64,000 nt of DNA from Bradyrhizobium roseum (GTDB lineage Bacteria; Pseudomonadota; Alphaproteobacteria; Rhizobiales; Xanthobacteraceae): contig NZ_CP129212.1 in NCBI RefSeq assembly GCF_030413175.1, forward strand, positions 4,216,001 to 4,280,000, read 5' to 3'. Position numbers and translations under genes: made by a program. Below the pieces are notes generated by a model. It was given only the letters and a program-made list of their open reading frames with translations. It did no database searches and had not been told where the DNA came from. This document shows positions 52,308 through 59,727 of the stretch, piece by piece (the first letter of the stretch is position 1; the number at the start of each line of letters is the position of its first letter).

Positions 52308-53783
52308 ATGACCAAAGAACGCCTGATCCCGCTGATCGTCGCCACCGCTCTGTTCATGGAGAACATGGACTCGACGGTGATCGCGACCTCGCTGCCGGCG
52401 ATCGCGGCCGACATCGGCACCAGCCCGCTGACGCTGAAGCTTGCCATCACCTCCTATCTGCTGTCGCTCGCCGTGTTCATCCCGGCCAGCGGCTGGACCG
52501 CCGATCGGTTCGGCGCGCGGATGGTGTTCTCGATCGCCATCGGCGTGTTCATGATCGGGTCGGTCGGCTGCGCGCTGTCTCAGAACGTCACCCATTTCGT
52601 GATCGCGCGCATCCTGCAGGGCATGGGCGGGGCGATGATGACGCCGGTCGGACGGCTGCTGCTGTTGCGCTCGATCGACAAAAGCGCGCTGGTCAATGCC
52701 ATGGCCTGGGTGACGGTGCCGGCGCTGGTCGGGCCGGTGATCGGGCCGCCGCTCGGCGGCTTCATCACCACCTATTTCTCCTGGCACTGGATTTTCCTGA
52801 TCAACATCCCGATCGGGCTGCTCGGCATCTTCATGGCGATGAAGTATATCGACCCGATCAGGAGCGAGGCCCCTGAGCGCTTCGATCTGTACGGGCTGAT
52901 CCTGGCCGGCATTGGCCTCGCCGGCATCGCGTTCGGCCTCTCGGTCGCGGGACTCAATCTGTTGCCCTGGCCAACCGTCGCCGGCCTCGTCGTGGTCGGC
53001 ACGATCTCGATGACGCTCTATGTCATGCACGCGCGGCGAACCGGATCACCGGTGCTGGATTTCTCGCTGTTGCGGCTCTCCACCATGCGCGCCAGCATCA
53101 TCGGCGGCTTTTTGTTCCGGCTCGGCATCGGCGCGCTGCCGTTCCTGCTGCCGCTGTTGATGCAGGAAGGTTTTGGCCTGACGCCGTTCCAGTCCGGCCT
53201 GGTCACGTTTGCCTCCGCCGTCGGCGCCATGGGGATGAAGACGCTGGCCGCGCGCATCATCCGCGCCTTCGGCTTCCGCAACATGATGACGATTAACGCG
53301 GTGGTCAGCGCGGTCTTCCTCGCCGCCTGCGCCCTGTTCACGGTGACGACGCCGCTGCTGCTGATCTTCATCATCCTCGTGGTCGGCGGCTTCTTCCGCT
53401 CGCTGCAATTCACCGCGATCAACACGGTGGCCTATGCCGAGGTCGAGCCTGCGCAGATGAGCCGCGCCACCACGCTGGTCAGCGTCAATCAGCAGCTGGC
53501 GATCTCGGCGGGCGTCGCGGTCGGCGCGTTCTCGGTGGAATCGACCATGCTGTATCAGCACGTCACCGAACTGAATGCGGGCGTATTCCCGCCGGCATTC
53601 CTCGTGGTCGCGATCATCTCGGCCGTGTCGGCGTATTTCTTCTGGCAGATGCCGGATGACGCCGGCCACGAAATCTCCGGCCGCAAGGCGGTCGAGATTT
53701 CCAGCCGCAAGGGCGCGGAAAAGGCGGCGGCCAAGGCCGCCAGCGAAGGCACCGGGGACGCGCGCGATCAGCGGCTGGGCTGA
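52308..53783 (+). CDS. MFS drug:proton antiporter, DHA2 (EmrB/QacA) type
   Basis: 491 residues with about fourteen hydrophobic segments. The N-terminal FMENMDSTVIATSLPAIA is the DHA2 motif D1, GWTADRFGARMVF is motif A, and ARILQGMGGAMMTPVGR is motif B. The C-terminal 45 residues are hydrophilic and Lys/Ala-rich. There is no adjacent EmrA or TetR gene. The substrate is unknown; the stop overlaps the next convergent gene by 16 bp. Confidence 0.9.
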   Translation: MTKERLIPLIVATALFMENMDSTVIATSLPAIAADIGTSPLTLKLAITSYLLSLAVFIPASGWTADRFGARMVFSIAIGVFMIGSVGCALSQNVTHFVIARILQGMGGAMMTPVGRLLLLRSIDKSALVNAMAWVTVPALVGPVIGPPLGGFITTYFSWHWIFLINIPIGLLGIFMAMKYIDPIRSEAPERFDLYGLILAGIGLAGIAFGLSVAGLNLLPWPTVAGLVVVGTISMTLYVMHARRTGSPVLDFSLLRLSTMRASIIGGFLFRLGIGALPFLLPLLMQEGFGLTPFQSGLVTFASAVGAMGMKTLAARIIRAFGFRNMMTINAVVSAVFLAACALFTVTTPLLLIFIILVVGGFFRSLQFTAINTVAYAEVEPAQMSRATTLVSVNQQLAISAGVAVGAFSVESTMLYQHVTELNAGVFPPAFLVVAIISAVSAYFFWQMPDDAGHEISGRKAVEISSRKGAEKAAAKAASEGTGDARDQRLG

Positions 53784-54667
53784 ACGCCTGCCAGCGGAAC
53801 GCGGAAAACGCTGTAGCCTTCGATCGTCGAAAATCCGGTTTCCGGATAAACCAAGGTCAGGACGGCAGCCGGCGTCTTGCCGCTGAGCAGCCGATCCATG
53901 GCCATGCTTTCGCTTGAGGCGAGCAGGCTGTCGGTCGCCCCCGCCGATGCGATCGCGGCGTGAATCCTGGCGTTCGCGTTCGAATACTTGTCGTCGATCG
54001 CGATGATTTTTCCCGCGAGGTCGGATACCGACCGGATTTCCGGTTTAGCCACGACAATCGCGACCGACGGCTCGCCGCCGTGCGGCGAGGCCGCCGCTTT
54101 CTTCTCGGCGTCCCGCAGCGTCATCACATGCTCCGCAATGACCGTCACGACCCGCATCTGCTCGCGCACTTTTTTGGCGGCAGACACGGCCGCCGGATCG
54201 ACGATCTCGGCCTGGGCCTCAGGTGGCGGAGACGAAGGCGGGATGCTTGCCGGCGCCGTATCGGGCACGGCGGGATCTGTGGGCGCCAATACGGCTACCT
54301 GAGGGCGATCCGCCAGCGGAATTCGAAACACCTTGAAACCCGCAATTTCGGCAGACCACTCGGCCGTCTCCGGATAGTCCAGCGCCAGGACTGCCGCGGG
54401 CACTTCTCCATTGACCAGCCGGTCCAACGCCTTCACCCGGCCTCCGGCCAGTTTCGCGTTCACCGTCGCTTCGACCTTGCGCTGCGCTTCGTCGTTCGAC
54501 GCGGCCGCAGCCTCATCGACGGCAATGTGCTTGCCCGCCAGTTCCGACAATGACGTGACTTCCGGAGCCGCCAGCAGTAGTGCAACCGTGCGCCCCGCAT
54601 CGTCCGCCGACGCGCCGGCGACGCCAAAGCACGACAGAAAAATCAGCGATACCTGCAATTTCCGCAT
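53768..54667 (-). CDS. Exported protein with two TAXI-like half-domain repeats
   Basis: 299 residues with a signal peptide (LQVSLIFLSCFGVAGASA). Residues about 25-125 and 200-295 are an internal duplication: VTSLSELAGKHIAVDE matches IRSVSDLAGKIIAIDD, and the pairs ALDRLVNGEVPAAVLAL / AMDRLLSGKTPAAVLTL and GFKVFRIPLA / GYSVFRVPLA align in order. The SLxDLAGKxI motif is that of TAXI/periplasmic binding proteins. A Pro-rich linker joins them. Last gene of the four-gene exported set. Confidence 0.8.
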   Translation of the reverse strand: MRKLQVSLIFLSCFGVAGASADDAGRTVALLLAAPEVTSLSELAGKHIAVDEAAAASNDEAQRKVEATVNAKLAGGRVKALDRLVNGEVPAAVLALDYPETAEWSAEIAGFKVFRIPLADRPQVAVLAPTDPAVPDTAPASIPPSSPPPEAQAEIVDPAAVSAAKKVREQMRVVTVIAEHVMTLRDAEKKAAASPHGGEPSVAIVVAKPEIRSVSDLAGKIIAIDDKYSNANARIHAAIASAGATDSLLASSESMAMDRLLSGKTPAAVLTLVYPETGFSTIEGYSVFRVPLAGVQPSR

Positions 54668-54720
54668 AATGTTCCTCGAAACCCTGGAGATTCAGATCAC
54701 AGCGTGACGGAGCATCCGGC

Positions 54721-55230
54721 TCACGGTCGGATGTAGCTCCAGCCCTCTTCCTGCTTCTCCATCAACTGGACGACGCCGGATGCGACGATCGTGGCGTCGG
54801 GCAGCACGGCGACCGGGCGCCCTTCCTTCTTTTCCATGTTCTCCTTTGTATTGGCGCAGGCGGAGAACTGCACTTTGCTGGGGAACGCGGTACCCTTGAG
54901 CTGCTTGATCCGGTCCTGCACCGGCGACGTGTCGGCGCGCAACATATTCAGGCCCGGACCATATGCAACGATGTCCACGTCAACATCCTCACCCTTGGCG
55001 CGGTAATGCTCGATCACGTTGGTGGCGTTGTTCAGCGCGAGATTCATCACCGCCGGATCGTTCTGATCGACATGGATGAGCAGCCGATGCGGCTTGGTCG
55101 AAATCTGCGTCTTGGCCGAACTTTGCGGCTTGGCCGAACTTTGCGGCTTGGCGGCCTGGGCCAACGCGACCGAAGCCATCGACAAACAGACCATGGACGC
55201 CACGGCCAACTGACAAAACATTTTACGCAT
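54721..55230 (-). CDS. Exported DsrE/DsrF-like protein
   Basis: 169 residues with a signal peptide (MFCQLAVASMVCLSMASVALA) and AGGAG before the ATG. A short repeat region AKPQSSAKPQSSAK, encoded by an 18-bp tandem DNA repeat, leads into a DsrE-like fold: HRLLIHVDQNDPAVMNLALNN, VDIVAYGPGLNML and VQFSACANTKENM. The position of the Cys in FSACANT matches the conserved Cys of secreted DsrE homologs. Partner of the neighbouring exported proteins. Confidence 0.82.
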   Translation of the reverse strand: MRKMFCQLAVASMVCLSMASVALAQAAKPQSSAKPQSSAKTQISTKPHRLLIHVDQNDPAVMNLALNNATNVIEHYRAKGEDVDVDIVAYGPGLNMLRADTSPVQDRIKQLKGTAFPSKVQFSACANTKENMEKKEGRPVAVLPDATIVASGVVQLMEKQEEGWSYIRP

Positions 55231-55276
55231 TACAAACTCCTGGAAGAAGAAAAAAGAGTGCTCGCCTATTCCAATC

Positions 55277-56197
55277 CTATCGCCGCTCCGATGACTTGCT
55301 CGCCGTCGACGTCCACATGCAGGCCGCCGCGACCTTGTCACGGATCGCATTCCATCCGGCGAGATTGAAAGTCGCCTCGGTGTCCCGGCCCGATCCATCG
55401 GAAACGATGAACTTCAGCCGCGCATCATCGGAAAACGACTGCAGCAGTGCGGCAGCATCGCCCTTGTAATTCACCGTCTTGCCATCCGCAGATGCCATCC
55501 AGCGCGGCTTGACCATCGGTTGATCGTTGATCTGGTAGGCGACGGGAATTTCGCCGCCGCGCGACGCGCGCGGCGGCGCTTCCATGCGCAGCCCAAGTTC
55601 GCTGCGGCGTCCGCGGCAACGAACCACCAGTTCCGTCGGCGCAGCCCCGGTCCCGGCCCCCGCGAGGATCGTCGCCGTCACGAGGGGGGAGTAATCCAGG
55701 GGCGAAGACGTTTCGCTCACGGTCCAGCGAGAGATTTGCGCGGCCGGAGCTTGCGCGACCGGCGGCGCGGAGGTCGATCCGGTCACCATCACCGGAGGTT
55801 TCGCCTCGGCCGCTTTCTCCGGTTCGACAGCCTTTTTCGGCGGATCTGGCGGATTTGCCGGCACTGCTGTCGGCGCGACTACTTTGGCAGGTATGTCGGA
55901 CGAAGCCGCTTCGACGGGTTTGCCGGACGAAAGGGCTTCAGCGGTCGCCATCGGCCGATCGACTGGCGCGGAGGCCTGCGGTCCGGCCAGTTCAAGGCAT
56001 TCGAGCTGCACCTTGCGCGCGTTCTGAAGGCACTCCCGACGCTGCGCCGCATCGTCGGCGGGAGTCGAGCAGTTCGCTGCCGCGACACGTACCAACTTGA
56101 AGCAGGTGTCCAGGCCCACAACGGTCCTGTTTGCGGACTGTGCAAGGGCTACCGAGCTCACGAGGCCGAGCGACGTCGCGATCCATAGTGCCTTCAT
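55277..56197 (-). CDS. Exported protein with TagO/VasI-like C-terminal domain
   Basis: 306 residues with a signal peptide (KALWIATSLGLVSSVALAQ). A Cys-rich segment (DTCFKLVRVAAANC, ECLQNARKVQLECLE) and a Pro/Ala-rich linker precede a domain from about residue 165 with RWTVSETSSPLDYSPLVTA, LVVRCRGRRSEL, VAYQINDQP and a terminal VAAACMW, the pattern of TagO/VasI proteins linked to type VI secretion. No T6SS genes are present. The ATG overlaps the upstream TAXI gene's stop. Confidence 0.68.
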   Translation of the reverse strand: MKALWIATSLGLVSSVALAQSANRTVVGLDTCFKLVRVAAANCSTPADDAAQRRECLQNARKVQLECLELAGPQASAPVDRPMATAEALSSGKPVEAASSDIPAKVVAPTAVPANPPDPPKKAVEPEKAAEAKPPVMVTGSTSAPPVAQAPAAQISRWTVSETSSPLDYSPLVTATILAGAGTGAAPTELVVRCRGRRSELGLRMEAPPRASRGGEIPVAYQINDQPMVKPRWMASADGKTVNYKGDAAALLQSFSDDARLKFIVSDGSGRDTEATFNLAGWNAIRDKVAAACMWTSTASKSSERR

Positions 56198-57207
56198 CGC
56201 GACAACTCGCTTTGCTTGACCGGCTTGGCACGATCGATCCAGTTTTGGGCGGCCCGGGATCGTCCAATGCCCGGTGCGCTTCGCTTCACGTCCAATTCCT
56301 TCCACCTCGGATCGAACCCGGGCAACTTCAATTTCTCGACGCGGCTGAAGATCTCTTCCACGAAGCGCTCGACCCGGCGGTAACGCGGCGTCTCCGGCCG
56401 CCAGTTGTACGACGCGAGAATGGTGGGAACCGCGATGGTGGCGACGCGATCGCCCTTCGCAATGAGGTTGGGATAGTCGGCGGACTCCAGCGACGAAGCG
56501 ACATAGTAGTCGGAGAATTTGGGGCCGAATTCGACGGGCAGGAATTTGAAGCCATCTTCCCATTTGCCCTTGACGAACGGGTCGACAGGCTTCGACGTGA
56601 TGAACACGACGGCAGCAATCTCTCCGCGCTTCAGCTGCTCCAGCGCGACGGGATGCGGGATGAACATCTTGTCGACGGCGACGCCGAGGCGGCTGAAAAT
56701 CAGCGGCCCGGAATAGGCTGCGGCGGTACCTTGCGTGTTGAAATTGACCTTCTTGCCCGCCAGGTCCGCCAGCGATCGTATCTCCGGCCGGACGAAGATA
56801 TGCAGGTCGGACGGAAACAGGTTCATGATCGAGACGATGCGCTGCTGAATCTGCGGCACCTGCGCCTTGTACTCTTCAAGCGAATCCGTGTTGATGATCG
56901 CCAGATCAACTCCCTTGAGATAGAGAAGATCGTTGACGTTTTCCGTCGGCCCTCGCGTCACGATCGGAAGAACGTGCACATGGTCGCTCTCATTCACCAC
57001 CCGCGCAATTTCGGTAGCGAAGCGAATCGGGGCGCCTTCCAGCAAGCCGCCTGCAAGGCCCACCGTGCCGGCATTGACCCTTTCCCTGATCTGCTGCGCG
57101 CTCGGCGCCCGTGGAGGACTATCTGTTCTACTGGATTGCGCGACACCTGTGTCGCTGAACCCAACCGCTACGATAAGCACAGTCATCAATCTTGAAGAAA
57201 AACGCAT
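56194..57207 (-). CDS. TAXI-family TRAP transporter solute receptor
   Basis: 337 residues starting MRFSSRLMTVLIVAVGFSD, with a signal peptide ending near VAQ. NAGTVGLAGGLLEGAPIRFATEIARV and the SLADLAGKKVNFNTQGTAAAY segment define the TAXI (TRAP-associated extracytoplasmic immunogenic) receptor family. No TRAP 4TM/12TM membrane gene is adjacent. It is first of four genes for exported proteins and overlaps the next by 4 bp (ATGA). Confidence 0.86.
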   Translation of the reverse strand: MRFSSRLMTVLIVAVGFSDTGVAQSSRTDSPPRAPSAQQIRERVNAGTVGLAGGLLEGAPIRFATEIARVVNESDHVHVLPIVTRGPTENVNDLLYLKGVDLAIINTDSLEEYKAQVPQIQQRIVSIMNLFPSDLHIFVRPEIRSLADLAGKKVNFNTQGTAAAYSGPLIFSRLGVAVDKMFIPHPVALEQLKRGEIAAVVFITSKPVDPFVKGKWEDGFKFLPVEFGPKFSDYYVASSLESADYPNLIAKGDRVATIAVPTILASYNWRPETPRYRRVERFVEEIFSRVEKLKLPGFDPRWKELDVKRSAPGIGRSRAAQNWIDRAKPVKQSELSR

Positions 57208-57673
57208 TACACAACACCTGACAAAACACTGGACCACAACAACGCACGATCAACTCGGCGCAAGATCGAAACGAACGTCAGAAAAACTTCAATTCATGCT
57301 CTGGGTCTATCAACGACAATTGGCAACCCGTCGTTGCAAAAACCCCTTGTTTAATAGGGGTATTTGTAATTTTCATTATGGCCAATAATTGGTGAAATCC
57401 AAGAATAAACTTTGCGAGGGTTAATCCTGATGAGATTCAATGCTGCATCGATCTACCGTTACAGCGATGCTTGAGCGGCAAGACGATGCTTCAACGCCTG
57501 TTGCAAGCGAGAATCAGCATCCTCAACGAGCGGCATTCGACTCCGCAACTAAATTCAATGCCATAGAAGAATGCAGTTTAATCTGCCCCACGTGTCACAT
57601 GAATATTCGACACCGCATCGATTAATGACGTCGCGCCGCGGCCGCGTCCCGACCTCGACGTCCACTTATCAGC
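57208..57673. other. 466-bp AT-richer non-coding stretch upstream of the exported set
   Basis: AT content rises clearly between 57340 and 57440 compared with the rest of the window. A 61-codon plus-strand frame (57440-57625) ending in LICPTCHMNIRHRID is open, but without a recognisable family or ribosome binding site. CCAAT-A-ATTGG (about 57384-57394) is a small palindrome. The promoter of the exported-protein operon should be here. Confidence 0.4.
57338..57361 (-). terminator. Terminator-like hairpin in the leader of the exported-protein operon
   Basis: Read leftwards: ACCCCT-N8-AGGGGT followed by TTTT. It lies 130 bp upstream of the TAXI gene on the same strand, so it could end a short upstream RNA or act as an attenuator. 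Confidence 0.45.
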
Positions 57674-58360
57674 CTACGCTTTGGTCGCCCCACGAAATCC
57701 CATCGCCAGCACGTAGCGCTCGGATGAGTCCTGGCGGCTGGACGCGGGTTTGACGTGGCGCACGCTCGCAAAATCACGCTTCAATTGCGCGACCAGTTCG
57801 GCGTCGGCGCCGCTCTGGAAGGCCTTGGCCAAGAACGTTCCGCCGGGATTGAGCACGTCGGTCGCAAACGCCGCCGCCGTTTCGATCAGGCCGACGATAC
57901 GCAACTGGTCCGTCTTGCGGTGGCCAGTGGTGTTCGGCGCCATGTCGGACATCACCACGTCGGCGCGTCCGCCCATCATGGCGATCAGCTTTTCCGGCGC
58001 GTCGTCCGCCAGGAAATCGAGCTGGGCGAAATTGACGCCCGGGATTTCCGGCATCTCCAGCAGATCGATCGCGATCACCTTGCCCTTGCCGCTGACGGCG
58101 CCGACGCGCTTGGCCGCGATCTGACTCCAGCCGCCGGGCGCGGCGCCGAGATCGACCACGGCGATGCCATGCTTGAGAAAGCGATGCTTGTCGTCGATTT
58201 CGATCAGCTTGTAGGCCGCACGCGAGCGATAGCCGTCGCGCTTGGCCTGCGCCACATAGGGATCGTTGAGCTGCCGCTCCAGCCAGAGTTTTGACGACAG
58301 CTTGCGCTTGCCGCCGGTCTTGACCGTGACGTGCAGCCGTCCGGTGGTATCTTTTGCCAT
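57674..58360 (-). CDS. rlmE: 23S rRNA (uridine-2'-O)-methyltransferase RlmE (FtsJ)
   Basis: 228 residues starting [20 protein letters not shown]. The FtsJ core is [20 protein letters not shown] (motif I), and the K-D-K-E catalytic set is visible in [24 protein letters not shown] and FLAKAFQSG. It methylates U2552 in the A loop of 23S rRNA. The longer frame upstream runs into a dispersed repeat and is rejected. Confidence 0.94.
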   Translation of the reverse strand: MAKDTTGRLHVTVKTGGKRKLSSKLWLERQLNDPYVAQAKRDGYRSRAAYKLIEIDDKHRFLKHGIAVVDLGAAPGGWSQIAAKRVGAVSGKGKVIAIDLLEMPEIPGVNFAQLDFLADDAPEKLIAMMGGRADVVMSDMAPNTTGHRKTDQLRIVGLIETAAAFATDVLNPGGTFLAKAFQSGADAELVAQLKRDFASVRHVKPASSRQDSSERYVLAMGFRGATKA

Positions 58361-58373
58361 GTGTAATCCTGTT

Positions 58374-58452
58374 GTCATTCCGGGATGGTCCGAAGGACCA
58401 GACCCGGAATTCGAGATTCCGGGCTCGATGCTTCGCATCGGCCCGGAATGAC
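58374..58452. repeat. Dispersed palindromic repeat (CCCGGAATGAC type)
   Basis: Bounded by GTCATTCCGGG and CCCGGAATGAC, with internal hairpins GGTCC-GAA-GGACC, CCGGAATTCGAGATTCCGG and CGATGCTTCGCATCG. This is a typical Bradyrhizobium intergenic element, here between rlmE and the Ppx/GppA gene. Confidence 0.8.
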
Positions 58453-58485
58453 TGCCAAACTATATGGAATACGCCAGTTCGCGCA

Positions 58486-59529
58486 TCAGCACGACCTTAG
58501 TGCGCCGTCCTCGCGCATCATTTCGACCAACATTCCCTCTCGCAGGCCTCGATCGGCGACGCGCAGGCGCGGCAACGGGAAGGCTTCCCGGATCGCATCG
58601 AGAATGGCGCAGCCGGCCAGCACCAGATCCGCGCGCTCGACACTGACGCAGTTGTTGTCGGCGCGTTCCTGGTAGCTCATGCCGAGCAGGCGCTGGATGA
58701 CGGCGGTGACATCGGAATCGTTCATCCAGATGCCGTCGATCCGCCGACGGTCGTAACGCGCCAGCTTGAGGTGGATACCGGCGAGCGTGGTCACGGTGCC
58801 CGAGGTACCGAGCATATGCATATCGCGCAGGTCGCCGCCGTTTTCGGCCGCGAACGGCGCAACATGCTGCGCGACCTCCCGCTTCATCTGCGCGTAGGAG
58901 TCCGTCGTCACGTCCCTGCCGCCGAAACGCTCGGCGAGCGTGACGACGCCGAGCGGGATCGACATCCAGGCCTTGATCCGCGGCGGCGCATTCTGTTCGG
59001 CCGGATCACGCTCGATCCTGACCAGTTCGGTCGAGCCGCCGCCGATGTCGAACAGGATGGCGCCCCGTCCCCTGGCGTCGAGCAGCGGCGAGCATCCGGT
59101 CACGGCCAATGCCGCCTCGGTCTCGCGGTCGATCACCTCGAGCTGGATGCCGGTCTCGCTGGCAACGCGATCACGAAAGCTGTCGGCATTGGCGGCGGCG
59201 CGGCAGGCCTCGGTGGCGATCAACCGCAGGCGCCGCGCTTTCCGGTAACGGATCTTGTCGCTGCAGATGCTCAAAGCGGCAATGGCACGGTCGATCGCCG
59301 CCTCGCTGATGGAACCCGTCGCGGAAATGCCTTCGCCCAGCCGGATGATCCGCGAGAACGAATCCAGCACGCGAAAACTGTCGCCCGCCGGGCTGGCAAT
59401 CAAAAGCCGGCAATTATTGGTGCCAAGGTCGAGCGCGGCATAAACACCGTTTGCCGTGGCCGCCGCAACCGAGCCTGACGGGCTTGCGCAGGCCTCAAAG
59501 CCCTCGCGCAGCCGCGCATCATCCTTCAT
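58486..59529 (-). CDS. Ppx/GppA-family phosphatase
   Basis: 347 residues from the ATG at MKDDARLREG. The ASKHA actin-like fold shows phosphate-1 motif YAALDLGTNNCRLLIA, IATEACRAAANAD, phosphate-2 motif ILFDIGGGSTELVRI, and LGTSGTVTTLAG. It is close to the short alpha-proteobacterial form without the C-terminal HD extension, which may act as an exopolyphosphatase or a (p)ppGpp phosphohydrolase. It lies upstream of rlmE on the same strand with a repeat between them. Confidence 0.92.
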   Translation of the reverse strand: MKDDARLREGFEACASPSGSVAAATANGVYAALDLGTNNCRLLIASPAGDSFRVLDSFSRIIRLGEGISATGSISEAAIDRAIAALSICSDKIRYRKARRLRLIATEACRAAANADSFRDRVASETGIQLEVIDRETEAALAVTGCSPLLDARGRGAILFDIGGGSTELVRIERDPAEQNAPPRIKAWMSIPLGVVTLAERFGGRDVTTDSYAQMKREVAQHVAPFAAENGGDLRDMHMLGTSGTVTTLAGIHLKLARYDRRRIDGIWMNDSDVTAVIQRLLGMSYQERADNNCVSVERADLVLAGCAILDAIREAFPLPRLRVADRGLREGMLVEMMREDGALRSC

Positions 59530-59727
59530 CAAAACTGTCTTTCCGCGGCCGCTTCCGACCGCCGAAGAAAATTACCGTTCACGGAAACTTTAGCAGCGCC
59601 AAAGGGCTACGCAACAACCCATCACATGGGACCATGCCCAATCAGGCGTTGTCCGGCGTGATGCAGTGCGGTATCTGCAGAGGAACTCGCAAAACTGCGG
59701 GATTCCAAGCATTTCAGGTATTTTTCG

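Noticed and set aside
55277..56197. Evidence for a type VI secretion system
   Set aside because: Only a TagO/VasI-like domain is present, with no tss core genes anywhere in the window.
57440..57625. Small protein ending LICPTCHMNIRHRID
   Set aside because: No ribosome binding site, no recognised family and an AT-rich intergenic setting; left as part of the non-coding stretch.
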